A DNA stretch of 64,000 nt from Faecalibacterium gallinarum. GTDB lineage: Bacteria; Bacillota; Clostridia; Oscillospirales; Ruminococcaceae. The stretch is taken from positions 1 to 64,000 of the forward strand of contig NZ_BQKV01000053.1 of assembly GCF_022180365.1 (NCBI RefSeq). The letters run 5' to 3'. The notes below the pieces were generated by a model. It ran no database searches and had not been told where the DNA came from. It saw nothing but the letters and a program-made list of their open reading frames with translations. Numbering within the stretch: the stretch's first letter is position 1; every line of letters starts with the position of its first letter. Positions 34,696 to 43,343 of this stretch are shown piece after piece. Both the position numbers and the translations under genes were made by a program.

Positions 34696-35559
34696 TCAAT
34701 GGGCTGTGAAAACTGCTTTGGATATGCTGCCAGTCTTAAACAGACAGAAGCACAAAAGCACTGTGTAGCCCATGCAGCCCCAAATCGCGCCGGAAATGTC
34801 CTCCGCTGTCCCGATGTCCTGTATCAGCACCGCATAGATGCCGACGACAACCATAATCAGGAACGCTTGGAAGCCCAGCGCCAGCAGGGATTTCAGATAG
34901 TTTTGGCCCATGCCGCGCCATTCGGCATTACCCAGCGTAGCAAGGGGGATCGGCCCCAGCGCGGTCACGGTATATATTTCAATCATTCTCCCGTAGGTCA
35001 CAAGGAAAATGCAGATGGATAGAATGTTCATCGTCAGCCCCACAACAAGGGTCTGGAACCATAAGCCCAGCAATGGCCCGATGTCCATTGCTTCAAGGCG
35101 GCTTTCCAGATCGGGCAGCAGCGTGTCAAAGTCGATGCTGGTTTCCCCGATGATTACCCCGGCGCTCTGGTTGACGACGGCTTGGGTGGCGTCAAATACG
35201 CCCATGACGATATTCCATGTGTTTGTCACAATGAGGATGGCAAAAGCAGATTTGAACATCCAGCGGAAGAACATGGAGCTGTCGAAGTCGTGCATATTGT
35301 TTTTCTCGACGATCATTTCGATTAGCTCATAACACATGACAAGGGCAAGGATGGCCGCAGCAATGGGGACAATCACCGTTTCGGACAGGGATTGCAGCAT
35401 ACTAAAAATGCCTCCGTTCCAGTCCTGCGGCGTCGCCCCCACGTCGGAAGCGATTTCGCCGACTTTCGTATTGACCGTGTTGAACAGGCCGGAGAGGTTG
35501 CCCATAATGCCGTCAATTAAAATGCCTTTGATCCATTCCCCAATGAGATCGCCTATCAT
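34696..35559 (-). CDS. VirB6/TrbL-like polytopic membrane protein
   Basis: 287 residues with about six membrane helices. The start M-I-G-D-L-I-G-E-W-I-K-G-I-L-I-D-G is usual for the CD0411-type VirB6 analogues of these ICEs. It has a central W-F-Q-T-L-V-V-G-L-T-M-N segment and ends with hydrophobic helices. It forms the inner-membrane pore of the conjugation channel. It lies between Maff2 and the methylase, as in related ICEs. Confidence 0.87.
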   Translation of the reverse strand: MIGDLIGEWIKGILIDGIMGNLSGLFNTVNTKVGEIASDVGATPQDWNGGIFSMLQSLSETVIVPIAAAILALVMCYELIEMIVEKNNMHDFDSSMFFRWMFKSAFAILIVTNTWNIVMGVFDATQAVVNQSAGVIIGETSIDFDTLLPDLESRLEAMDIGPLLGLWFQTLVVGLTMNILSICIFLVTYGRMIEIYTVTALGPIPLATLGNAEWRGMGQNYLKSLLALGFQAFLIMVVVGIYAVLIQDIGTAEDISGAIWGCMGYTVLLCFCLFKTGSISKAVFTAH

Positions 35560-35668
35560 GCGGGTACACCTCCTTTCCCGCGCCCTCCCGGTTCCGAGAG
35601 GGCGCGGCGGGGATTATTTCAGGTTTCATGTCGTGTCAGTGGTTACGGTTCGGACAAGGCCGGGGCCA

Positions 35669-35884
35669 TCAGCCCAGCAGCCCGGAAAGCAGGGGAACGA
35701 GGGTCAGGCCGATCAGGGCGACACCACCGCCCGCGACAAGCTGCTTAACACCTTGGCTCTTGCTGGCCGGGTTATCCTGCCCGTAACCTTCCAGCAGGTT
35801 CACGCCGCCCCACACACAGAGGGCACCGCCGAGGCCGATCACGATAGTCTGCAAAGTATCAACTGCGCTATTGAAAAATTCCAT
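35669..35884 (-). CDS. Maff2 family small membrane protein (pilin/VirB2-like)
   Basis: 71 residues with two hydrophobic segments around a glycine-rich turn: T-I-V-I-G-L-G-G-A-L-C-V-W-G-G-V-N and G-G-G-V-A-L-I-G-L-T-L-V-P-L-L. The family is invariant in Tn1549-type ICEs directly upstream of the VirB6 gene. Size and topology suggest the VirB2-like subunit, an inference. A GGAGGTAA ribosome site precedes the start. Confidence 0.88.
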   Translation of the reverse strand: MEFFNSAVDTLQTIVIGLGGALCVWGGVNLLEGYGQDNPASKSQGVKQLVAGGGVALIGLTLVPLLSGLLG

Positions 35885-35984
35885 ACATTTACCTCCATAA
35901 ATTCAGATTGTGATGTTGTTTTGGGTACAAAAAAGCTGCCGGTCATTTCCAGCAGCAGCGTCACAATCCGCAGACGGCCCGGAG

Positions 35985-36215
35985 TTATTGGCCGTCCAGC
36001 CATTCCCGCAGGGTAAGAACATAAAGCTCTCCCCACACGTCACACATTTGTCTGGACACCTCAATGTCCATCAGCCGGGCATCTCTGTCTGTCGGTTCTG
36101 CAAAATCATGGTCGATCAACCATTGCATAGCGACAACAAAAGAAATCAATCCCCGGAATAGGTCATATCTGGATTTGAAGTATTCCGCAAATGTCAGTTC
36201 GTCCGAGTGTTCCAT
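35985..36215 (-). CDS. Hypothetical ICE protein
   Basis: 76 residues, acidic, with Y-F-K-S-R-Y-D-L-F-R-G-L-I-S-F-V-V-A-M-Q-W-L and a C-terminal helix. No family recognised. It is the gene following VirD4 in the leftward operon, 30 bases after it, with GGAGCC before the ATG. Its start and stop are consistent with a real gene. Confidence 0.6.
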   Translation of the reverse strand: MEHSDELTFAEYFKSRYDLFRGLISFVVAMQWLIDHDFAEPTDRDARLMDIEVSRQMCDVWGELYVLTLREWLDGQ

Positions 36216-36245
36216 AGGGTCAGGCTCCTTTCTATGCCAGCCGCC

Positions 36246-38051
36246 TTATTCAGCGGCCATATCTTCATCCGACAGATCAATGTCGTACAGCTCAAAGGTT
36301 TCCGCCTCTGATACCACGCGCTTTTTCTTCCGGCGCATGGACGACAAATATCTGTCCACATCAAACGTGTTCTTTTTATCGGCATCCGAGAGGTATTTAT
36401 ACCGGGGATGGCGGGTAATGTCGTATTTGTCACTGAAAAACGGCCTTACTCCGCGCACCTGCAAAATACACTTGCCTCCGTCCATTGTTGCGATTTCGTC
36501 TTGGCTCATCAGCTCCTTTCCCAATTTTTGATAGTTCAGTCCGTGGGAAGTCTGTGCGCCCCGGTTCTCGCTCTGATTGTAGCTGTCGATGGTTTCTTTG
36601 CCCAGCACGTCAGCGATCTCCTTGGCGTTCTTGCCCCGCCCACTAAGGAAAAGCGTACAATCGCAGTTGTCGGAAATGATTTCCGCAGCGTCCTTGTAAA
36701 TTGCCTTTAGCTGCGATTGGCTTTGCAAAATAATAGAAGCCGAGATTTCCCGGCTTCGGATGGTGGCAATGAGCTTGTCAAAGTTGGGGATTTGCCCTAT
36801 ATTGGCAAACTCGTCTAAAATCATCCGAACATGGACGGGCAGCCGCCCGCCGTATTTATCATCGGCCCGGTCACAAAGCAGGTTGATAAGCTGGCTCTGT
36901 ACCATTGCCAGAATGAAATTAAACGTGGTGTCTGTGTCGCTCATTATGAGGAACAGCGCCGTTTTCTCGTCCCCGATGGTGTCAAGTTCCAGCTCGTCGT
37001 CCTCCATCAGCTCCCGCACCTCGCGGATGTCAAAGGGCGCTAAACGTGCGCCGCAGCTAATCAGGATAGAGGAACGGGTCTTGCCAGCGGATAAGAGGAA
37101 TTTGCGATACTGGCGCACAGCGAAGTGATCCGGGTCTTTTGCTTCCAGCCGTTCAAACATCTGGTCTACCGGCGACTGAAATTCCGGGTCGTCCTCGCGG
37201 GCTTCACTGGCATTTATCATTTCAAGCAGCGTCGTGAAGTTCATTTCCTCGTCCGGCGCTTCGTACCAGATATAGCCGATCAGGGCCGAATACAAAAGCC
37301 GTTCCGATTTGACCCAAAAATCCTCGGCGCTTTTTTCGCCCTCGCCCTTGGTGTTGCAGATCAGCGTGTTTACCAGCTTCAAAATGTCTTTCTCGCTGTG
37401 GATGTAGCGGAACGGGTTATACCGCATACTCTTGGAAAAGTTAATGGTATTCAGCACTTTCACCCGGTAGCCGCTGCGGACAAGAAGCTGGCCCACCTCA
37501 CCGATCAGGCTGCCCTTGGGGTCGGTTATCACAAATGAGGTCGGGTAGTCCTTGGACACGCATTGCATGAGGTTGGGTTTTACAAAAAATCTCGTCTTGC
37601 CGGAGCCGGAACCGCCGATTACCAGCACATTTTTATTTCTCGCCGTTTTCGGGTCTTTCGGACGGTTATTCATCGTCAGCCGTTCCGTCTGCGTCAGCAA
37701 AATGTTATTGTCAAAGTTGGGGTCGATGTACGGCGCAATGTCCTTGGCCGTTCCCCAACGGGCGCTGCCATATTCCGCGCCTTTGCGGTATTTCTTGGCA
37801 TTTTTCCCCTTGAAATACACCATCAGCCGCAGGGCAGCGGCACCGGCAACGCCGATCAGCAGGTCAAAGGGGTGGATGCTGGGGGCAGCATTGGCAAAGG
37901 CCGCCGAACAGCCGTCCATGAAATGCAGCAGCTTTTCCGACAAGTCCACGCCTGCCGCCAGCCGGTATGCCTGCCCCAGCTTCCCGAACAGGTAAACGAA
38001 AATCAGGTACGGGAGATTGGACAGGATCAGCTTCTTTACTTCTGGCTTCAT
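36246..38051 (-). CDS. VirD4/TraG-type coupling protein
   Basis: 601 residues. Two N-terminal membrane helices (8-25 and 60-80), then Walker A G-G-S-G-S-G-K-T at 146-153. The Walker B region is near M-I-L-D-E-F-A-N-I-G, followed by the TraG motif S-I-I-L-Q-S-Q-S-Q-L. It is the hexameric ATPase that hands the relaxase-DNA complex to the secretion channel. It overlaps pcfB by four bases. Confidence 0.96.
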   Translation of the reverse strand: MKPEVKKLILSNLPYLIFVYLFGKLGQAYRLAAGVDLSEKLLHFMDGCSAAFANAAPSIHPFDLLIGVAGAAALRLMVYFKGKNAKKYRKGAEYGSARWGTAKDIAPYIDPNFDNNILLTQTERLTMNNRPKDPKTARNKNVLVIGGSGSGKTRFFVKPNLMQCVSKDYPTSFVITDPKGSLIGEVGQLLVRSGYRVKVLNTINFSKSMRYNPFRYIHSEKDILKLVNTLICNTKGEGEKSAEDFWVKSERLLYSALIGYIWYEAPDEEMNFTTLLEMINASEAREDDPEFQSPVDQMFERLEAKDPDHFAVRQYRKFLLSAGKTRSSILISCGARLAPFDIREVRELMEDDELELDTIGDEKTALFLIMSDTDTTFNFILAMVQSQLINLLCDRADDKYGGRLPVHVRMILDEFANIGQIPNFDKLIATIRSREISASIILQSQSQLKAIYKDAAEIISDNCDCTLFLSGRGKNAKEIADVLGKETIDSYNQSENRGAQTSHGLNYQKLGKELMSQDEIATMDGGKCILQVRGVRPFFSDKYDITRHPRYKYLSDADKKNTFDVDRYLSSMRRKKKRVVSEAETFELYDIDLSDEDMAAE

Positions 38052-38524
38052 AGCGACAGCCCCCTTTCCTTGACTTTCTCCTTGGCCCGCTGCTGGGTCT
38101 TGGCCGCAGCTTTTTGTTTCAGGGCAGACAGGGCCTTTCGGATAGAGGGCCGTTCCTCCCGGTTCAGCTTCTTGGCGGTGAACTCCTTGAACGCCTGTTC
38201 CAGATTGTCGGCCTGCTTGGTCTTGAAAATCACGATATAGCGCGGCGGGTGGGTGGAACTGTCTTTCCGCAGCGTGTAGTCAATATCGTATTTCTTGGCG
38301 CAGGGGCGGAACAGGCCAATATTCGCGTCGGTGATTTCGATGTTAGAGAGTGCCGAACCGTCCTTTTTGAGCTGCCGCAGGCTTTGTTTGCCGTGGTGCA
38401 GCTTGGTTTTGCCCTTTTGCCGGGCGGCCAGAAATTTCTTCATGGCCGCCTGCAACACTTGGCCGGTCAGCTTCCCGGTTTTCATCGCTAACGCTATGGT
38501 TTTCTGGTCTACTTCTTCCTGCAA
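38048..38524 (-). CDS. PcfB family protein
   Basis: 158 residues. The start Q-K-T-I-A-L-A-M-K-T-G-K-L-T and the central F-R-P-C-A-K-K-Y-D-I-D-Y-T-L match PcfB (DUF3801), an accessory of the coupling protein first seen in pCF10. The C-terminus is basic. The stop overlaps the VirD4 start by four bases, which fits a shared complex. Confidence 0.9.
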   Translation of the reverse strand: MQEEVDQKTIALAMKTGKLTGQVLQAAMKKFLAARQKGKTKLHHGKQSLRQLKKDGSALSNIEITDANIGLFRPCAKKYDIDYTLRKDSSTHPPRYIVIFKTKQADNLEQAFKEFTAKKLNREERPSIRKALSALKQKAAAKTQQRAKEKVKERGLSL

Positions 38525-38569
38525 CTGCTATCCCTCCTTGGAAGTCCAGCAGGCAGGCGGCGGGATGGC

Positions 38570-38782
38570 TTAAATCCGCACCCGCAGGCCGGAAAGGTCG
38601 TCGGCGCGGATGCCCACCAGATACCAGTCCTCGGCCATTTCAATGCGAGTGGGCTTCCACCTGCCGCCCACCATCACGTCAAAGGTTTCTCCACAGTGCA
38701 GCCCGCCGTAGTAGTCTGCCAGATCAAAGCGGATGTCGTAGCGGTCTGCCTGCTCATCAAAGATCAATGCACCCTGTTTCAT
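38570..38782 (-). CDS. DUF5348 family protein
   Basis: 70 residues, beta-rich, with the family pattern D-R-Y-D-I-R-F-D-L-A-D-Y-Y-G-G-L-H-C-G-E-T-F and W-Y-L-V-G. DUF5348 proteins are short ICE-encoded proteins of unknown role that sit between pcfB and the initiator gene, as here. Confidence 0.82.
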   Translation of the reverse strand: MKQGALIFDEQADRYDIRFDLADYYGGLHCGETFDVMVGGRWKPTRIEMAEDWYLVGIRADDLSGLRVRI

Positions 38783-38797
38783 AGGGCCGTCCTCCTT

Positions 38798-39946
38798 TCA
38801 GATTTTCCCGGTCGCCATATCATGGGCCACAAGGGAAGAATAGTAATTCCCAATCGTGGACGGGGCATTGAACAGCGCCGCCCGTAGATACTGCTTGATG
38901 TTTCGGATTTCCGTGGTGTTCTTGTTCAGGCAATCCAGCACAAAGCGGATGTGTTCGCTGTCCAGCTTCATAAACTTGGATTTCACCAGCTCCGCCGGAT
39001 AGTCGTCACCGGCAACACGGATGGTCTTGCGCCGGGTGCAGACGGTTTCAAGGATCAAGTCTACAATCTCGTCCAGACGGTCGCCGTCATAGGGCAGATC
39101 GGCTTTCAGAATGTCATAGCTGATATTGTCCTTGATGATTTCCTCATACACCCGGTATGCCTCACTCGCATCCTTTCGCTTCCGTTCCGGCGGCTGTGCC
39201 GCCTTGCCCTCCGCAGGAGAGGGGGTTGGGGAATGGATAGGAATGGATTGGGTACTTGATAGATCAGTATTTGATTTTTCTTTACTTGGTATATCTTTAT
39301 TTAATTGCATTGGATTTCCCGATACCGGGTTTTCCGACGTTGGATTATCCGATGTTGGATTTTCCAACACCGGGTTTTCCAATCCCGGCTGTTCTTTCTC
39401 CGTAGCCTCTGGCCGGGGCTGCGGCTGCTCGTAGATGGTATAAACCATGTCGGCCATCTTGCCTTTGCCGTCCCGGTTCTGCTGGCGGGTAATATACCCG
39501 GCCTTTTCCAGTTCCCACACCGCCGTCCGTATGGCGTCGATGCTTTCCCGGTTGATAAGGGACAAGCCTTTCAAGGTATAATCCCAGTTTTCGGGCAGGG
39601 ACAGCATTTGCGAAAGCAGGCCCTTGGCTTTCAGGGACAGGTCTTTATTCCGCAGGTGGTGGTTGGACATCACCGTGTAGCCCCGGTTTTTCTCCACACG
39701 AAAAACTGCCATCTCGTCGTCAACTCCTTTCACTTGGAATAGAACCGCGTCATAGGCGGTGAGCTTGCCCGGCTGGTAAGGGCACTCTGCATACACGCAA
39801 AACTGGTATTTCCAGTCGGGGCGGTAAAAACGGCAGTCGCCGCAATCCTCCGGCGCTCCGGCGTCGCCGCTGTCGTAGTGATCGAAGCCGGGCTTGCCTT
39901 GCATGAGGCTTTCAAAGGCGCGGTCGCCGCCGGATGTGAAATACAT
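38798..39946 (-). CDS. RepA-like initiator (DUF6017) fused to a small Cys-rich ICE protein
   Basis: 382 residues from the ATG at 39,946 (AAAGGAGGCGACGCC before it). Residues 1-78 match a separate small ICE protein with C-G-D-C-R-F-Y-R-P and C-V-Y-A-E-C-P-Y-Q-P-G-K-L-T-A-Y-D-A-V. At M79 (39,712) a second, usual start begins, A-V-F-R-V-E-K-N-R-G-Y, with its own AAAGGAG site inside the frame. From there a winged-helix replication-initiator-type domain (S-L-K-A-K-G-L-L-S-Q-M-L-S-L-P), five E-N-P repeats and the DUF6017 C-terminus follow. Either a read-through fusion or two products from one frame. Confidence 0.82.
   Translation of the reverse strand: MYFTSGGDRAFESLMQGKPGFDHYDSGDAGAPEDCGDCRFYRPDWKYQFCVYAECPYQPGKLTAYDAVLFQVKGVDDEMAVFRVEKNRGYTVMSNHHLRNKDLSLKAKGLLSQMLSLPENWDYTLKGLSLINRESIDAIRTAVWELEKAGYITRQQNRDGKGKMADMVYTIYEQPQPRPEATEKEQPGLENPVLENPTSDNPTSENPVSGNPMQLNKDIPSKEKSNTDLSSTQSIPIHSPTPSPAEGKAAQPPERKRKDASEAYRVYEEIIKDNISYDILKADLPYDGDRLDEIVDLILETVCTRRKTIRVAGDDYPAELVKSKFMKLDSEHIRFVLDCLNKNTTEIRNIKQYLRAALFNAPSTIGNYYSSLVAHDMATGKI
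39312..39386 (-). repeat. Five 15-bp tandem repeats inside the initiator gene
   Basis: Units of the type GG(A/G)TTTTCCxAxxxx start at 39,312, 39,327, 39,342, 39,357 and 39,372 with exact 15-bp period. They encode the pentapeptide repeats around E-N-P. RepA_N-type plasmids keep their origin iterons inside the rep coding region, so this is a candidate origin of the ICE. Confidence 0.65.
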
Positions 39947-40147
39947 GGCGTCGCCTCCTTTCTGGTTTTGGGCATAAAAAATGGCGTACCGTGGAAACGA
40001 TACGCCGGACACCAGAAAACGCCCCGTGATCGGCTGGGAAGCCGTCAAAAGGCGTTTTCAGTGTGGTTATAGGGATATTCTGTTTTTTGATGATGGTTAA
40101 AAAGTTCAGTGTTTATGCGGCTTTCAGGGATTTGTGTATATAAACAT

Positions 40148-40417
40148 GAGGCCACTGCTTTTGCTGATCCGGAAAATGAGGCTTTGATCCAGAAAGCCTT
40201 TGCCCGGCTGACGAAAGGCCGCACTGTCATCATGATCGCCCACCGACTCTCTACGGTAGTGGGAGCGGACAAAATCTTGGTATTGGACAACGGTCAGCTG
40301 ATAGAGCAGGGCACTCACAAAGAATTGATCGTGGCGGGCGGGTTGTACACCCAAATGTGGACGGATTACAACCAGGCAATCCGGTGGAAAATGGAGAGTG
40401 GCAAGGAGGAAAGGTAA
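40148..40417 (+). pseudogene. 3' remnant of an ABC exporter gene disrupted by the ICE
   Basis: From E-A-T-A at 40,148 the frame reads as the end of an ABC exporter ATPase: A-D-P-E-N-E after Walker B, the switch histidine in I-A-H-R-L-S-T-V, then the normal C-terminus. The first 13 residues of the longer open frame (from 40,109) belong to ICE sequence. The missing 5' portion should lie on the far side of the ICE, left of the window. Its stop overlaps the start of the next half-transporter by one base, as expected for a heterodimeric exporter pair. Confidence 0.88.
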
Positions 40418-42165
40418 TGTTTGGAACAAAGTTTCAGCGGAAGTACGCCCTGACCGACCAGGGGGTAGAGAACGTCAAAAAGGGCGTCTTCTGGACGGTG
40501 ATTGTCAATCTGGTGGTGATGGGTGGCGTCGGTATCTTGCATTTTGTGATGTCCGGACTAATGGCAACTCTGACTGAAGGTACTCCTCTGCCCGGTGCTC
40601 TCCAGGTGCTGGCGGGTCTTGTAGTGTTTGCTCTTCTGTCGTTTTTGACCCATCTCCAGCAATACAAAACCACCTACGGCCTTGTGTACGGCGAAGTGAA
40701 GGCCTCTCGCCTGCGTTTGGCGGAACAATTGCGAAAACTGCCCCTTGGTTTTTTTGGAAAACATGATCTGGCTGACTTAACAGAAACTCTAATGGGAGAT
40801 GTCAACCGTATGGAACATGTTTGGAGCCATGTGTTGGGCTACCTGTATGGTTCCTATATCTCTACGGCTGTGATCACGGCCTGCCTGTTCTGGTACGACT
40901 GGCGGTTGGCCATTGCTTGTCTTTGGGGAGTACCAGTGGCTTTTGGCCTCCTGTTTGGGAGCAGAAAGATGGCAGAGCGCCAGGCCGGGCAGACCAAGGA
41001 GGCCGCTGTTCGGGTCTCGGACGGGATGCAGGAAGCCCTGGAAAATGTTCGAGAAATTCGGGCTGCCAATCAGGAAGAGCGGTATCTTGTCGGATTGTAT
41101 CAAAAGATCAACGACCATGAGCGGGTCATGATTCACGGCGAGCTGGTCACTGGTTTGTTCGTCAATGGGGCTAGTGTTATTATGCGGCTGGGAGTAGCGA
41201 CCACAATCCTCGTGGGGGCCCAATTGATTCTGGCTGGGCAGATAGACTTTATGCTGCTATTTTTGTTCCTGATGGTCATCACCCGAATCTATGCGCCTTT
41301 TGACCAGAGTCTGGCACTAATCGCCGAGCTGTTTGTTTCTCAGGTTTCGGCAGATCGGATGAATAGACTATTTGATACCCCGATTGCAGAAGGAACAGAG
41401 AAGTTCTGTCCCAAAGGGCATGATATTGTGTTCGACCATGTGGGCTTTGCTTATGATGAAAAGGTTGTCCTGAGTGATATCACCTTTACCGCAAAGGAGG
41501 GCGAGATCACTGCGCTAGTAGGGCCTTCCGGCTCTGGCAAAAGCACCTGTGCCCGGCTTGCAGCACGGTTGTGGGATGTTACCAGAGGGACGATCAAAGT
41601 GGGGGAGATAGATATTTCTACGGTGGACCCGGAGGCATTATTAACCGATTATTCCATGGTCTTTCAGGATGTAGTGTTGTTTGACGATACAGTGATGGAA
41701 AATATCCGACTGGGTAAACGAGGAGCTTCGGATGCAGAGGTGATGGCAGCGGCTAAAGCTGCCAACTGCGAGGAGTTTATCAAAAAGCTGCCGCAAGGGT
41801 ACCATACATCCATCGGCGAAAATGGAACTAAACTTTCGGGCGGCGAGCGCCAGCGGATCTCAATTGCCCGCGCACTACTGAAAAATGCTCCTATTGTGTT
41901 GCTGGACGAGGCCACTGCCTCTCTAGATGTGGAAAATGAAACTAAAGTACAAGACGCCCTCTCCCGGCTTTTGGCGGGCAAAACAGTGTTAGTCATCGCT
42001 CACCGGATGCGCACAGTGGCCGGCGCGGATCACATTGTGGTGCTAAAAGAAGGGCGGGTGGCCCAGCAGGGTACCCCGCAGGAGTTGATGGCGCAAGGCG
42101 GTCTTTACCGGCGGATGGTAGAGCTTCAGAGCGAGAGCGCTCAATGGAATCTAAAGCAGGCATAA
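40417..42165 (+). CDS. ABC exporter half-transporter (MdlB/MsbA-like)
   Basis: 582 residues from the ATG at 40,417 after AAGGAGGAAAGG. Six membrane helices occupy residues about 20-310. The ATPase has Walker A G-P-S-G-S-G-K-S-T, the signature L-S-G-G-E-R-Q-R, Walker B I-V-L-L-D-E-A-T-A-S-L-D and the switch V-I-A-H-R-M. It normally pairs with the upstream gene, which the ICE has cut, so this exporter is probably inactive unless the ICE leaves or another partner exists. Substrate unknown (drug, peptide or lipid). Confidence 0.93.
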   Translation: MFGTKFQRKYALTDQGVENVKKGVFWTVIVNLVVMGGVGILHFVMSGLMATLTEGTPLPGALQVLAGLVVFALLSFLTHLQQYKTTYGLVYGEVKASRLRLAEQLRKLPLGFFGKHDLADLTETLMGDVNRMEHVWSHVLGYLYGSYISTAVITACLFWYDWRLAIACLWGVPVAFGLLFGSRKMAERQAGQTKEAAVRVSDGMQEALENVREIRAANQEERYLVGLYQKINDHERVMIHGELVTGLFVNGASVIMRLGVATTILVGAQLILAGQIDFMLLFLFLMVITRIYAPFDQSLALIAELFVSQVSADRMNRLFDTPIAEGTEKFCPKGHDIVFDHVGFAYDEKVVLSDITFTAKEGEITALVGPSGSGKSTCARLAARLWDVTRGTIKVGEIDISTVDPEALLTDYSMVFQDVVLFDDTVMENIRLGKRGASDAEVMAAAKAANCEEFIKKLPQGYHTSIGENGTKLSGGERQRISIARALLKNAPIVLLDEATASLDVENETKVQDALSRLLAGKTVLVIAHRMRTVAGADHIVVLKEGRVAQQGTPQELMAQGGLYRRMVELQSESAQWNLKQA

Positions 42166-42200
42166 ATCGGCTGCCGTCAAAACTTAAAAAATAACATTTT

Positions 42201-42521
42201 TTGAATTCATATGGAAAAAATAGAGATCGTGGTCCGATTTACAATGGATCAGAAATTTATATGAGCCGTTATGAATATGGCGTTTTAAGCCTTTTGGCAC
42301 GGCATCCTGGCAAACTGTTTACAAAAGAGCAAATTTTTGAAGCAGTTTGGCACAAGGACAGCGACAGCTATCTGCGAGCTGTATCCAGTACAATTGGACG
42401 AATTCGACAGAAAATTGAGGATGACAAAGATCATCCGCAATACATTAGAACCGTTTCAAATCGTGGTTACCAGTTCATGCCGAGACCTGAAGATATTACA
42501 CATTCTATAAGAAATCCATAA
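42201..42521 (+). CDS. Orphan OmpR/PhoB-type winged-helix domain (response regulator remnant)
   Basis: About 106 residues from a TTG codon with no ribosome site; the ATG at 42,261 is also possible. The frame gives only the C-terminal DNA-binding domain of a response regulator: S-R-Y-E-Y-G-V-L-S-L-L-A-R-H-P-G, F-T-K-E-Q-I-F-E-A-V-W, R-T-V-S-N-R-G-Y-Q-F. The receiver domain is missing. Likely a remnant, though stand-alone versions exist. Confidence 0.65.
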   Translation: MNSYGKNRDRGPIYNGSEIYMSRYEYGVLSLLARHPGKLFTKEQIFEAVWHKDSDSYLRAVSSTIGRIRQKIEDDKDHPQYIRTVSNRGYQFMPRPEDITHSIRNP

Positions 42522-42526
42522 TAAGG

Positions 42527-42585
42527 AAAGCCATCTCAACGAATTTAGGCCCTAGATTCGTTGGGATGGCTTTTGCTGTATTTTG
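42527..42585 (+). terminator. Strong terminator after the winged-helix fragment
   Basis: A long stem: AAAGCCATCTCAACGAAT (42,527-42,544) pairs with ATTCGTTGGGATGGCTTT (42,556-42,573) with one mismatch, followed by T-rich sequence. Confidence 0.8.
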
Positions 42586-42679
42586 ACAAATGAATAAAAT
42601 GAAAAAAGACGTCATATCCTTGCAATATGAATATGGAACACTTTACAATAGAGAAAAATTATTATAAGGAGATTGGCCT

Positions 42680-42898
42680 ATGCAAACATTTAATGATGTT
42701 TTAAACTGTTTTCGAGTTTTTTTAGAAGAGTCCTCTTATTTGGAAGTGGTTCCTTGCCGCTGGGGATATGTAAGACTATTCAACGAAGGTGAGCCTATTA
42801 ATTTTAGTGCGGTTCTCTGCCAGAAGCCAGAAGAACTTTATCAGGTGTTGACCAATGATTTGGAGACAGAACTGGATGTAAGAAGAATGGATAACTGA
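42680..42898 (+). CDS. Hypothetical protein
   Basis: 72 residues with a weak ribosome site (AAGGAGATTGGCCT). It contains Y-L-E-V-V-P-C-R-W-G-Y-V-R-L-F and an acidic C-terminus. No family recognised. AT-rich like the surrounding decayed zone. Spacing and ribosome site support a gene. Confidence 0.5.
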   Translation: MQTFNDVLNCFRVFLEESSYLEVVPCRWGYVRLFNEGEPINFSAVLCQKPEELYQVLTNDLETELDVRRMDN

Positions 42899-42986
42899 AA
42901 TTGGTATTGAAATGGTTTGATTTTAGCTTGGCTTTGGCATAGAAGCTTGGCAATCTATTCTATACTGTACAGCAAGGAAAAGAATA

Positions 42987-43343
42987 TTATGATAATTCGA
43001 TTTTGTTATAAAATTCTGTGAGATTCATTGCAAGTGAACGGGTAGAATCCAGCAGGGCTTTCCTTACTGGTTCTGGACAAGATAAGTATATTTGGTCCAG
43101 TTCTTTCGGTTCACATTCAGATTCGGCTGTTCGAGGTAGAATCAGAGCATCCAAAGAAACTGGCAAAACACGAAAAATTGCCAAAAGTATCTCATAGGAC
43201 GGATTCATGATTCCTTTCTCAATATTAGCAAGATGCTTTGTTGATACATGACAAAGGGCAGAAAGCTGCTCTTGCGTTAAATCGGCTTTCTTGCGTGCAG
43301 TACAAATCTGTTTTCCCAAAGCGGCTATATCGGAATTCGGCAT
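42987..43343 (-). CDS. XRE-family transcriptional regulator
   Basis: 118 residues. HTH at about residues 9-62: L-G-K-Q-I-C-T-A-R-K-K-A-D-L-T-Q-E-Q-L-S, then S-T-K-H-L-A-N-I-E-K-G-I. The C-terminal half is helical without a known ligand domain. Short XRE regulators of this layout commonly control mobile-element genes; here it lies next to a recombinase remnant. Confidence 0.85.
   Translation of the reverse strand: MPNSDIAALGKQICTARKKADLTQEQLSALCHVSTKHLANIEKGIMNPSYEILLAIFRVLPVSLDALILPRTAESECEPKELDQIYLSCPEPVRKALLDSTRSLAMNLTEFYNKIELS

Larger units (their letters stand above)
1..40147. mobile_element. Integrative conjugative element, Tn1549/CTn-like (right part; left end outside window)
   Basis: The stretch holds a full conjugation toolkit in the order usual for Firmicutes ICEs: mobC and MOBP relaxase, TnpW, topoisomerase III, DUF4366, DUF4315, CD1108/NlpC-P60, VirB4, PrgI, VirB6-like, Maff2, VirD4, PcfB, DUF5348 and DUF6017. 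No integrase for it is present, so the recombinase and left end must lie before position 1. The right edge is placed at about 40,147 because from 40,148 the sequence reads in frame as the 3' part of an ABC exporter gene starting at the E-A-T-A of its Walker B region. The exact junction cannot be fixed without the left end. A second element is nested at 16,995-29,646. Confidence 0.85.

Noticed and set aside
39312-39386. Possible CRISPR array
   Set aside because: 15-bp units are directly adjacent without spacers and lie in frame inside a gene.
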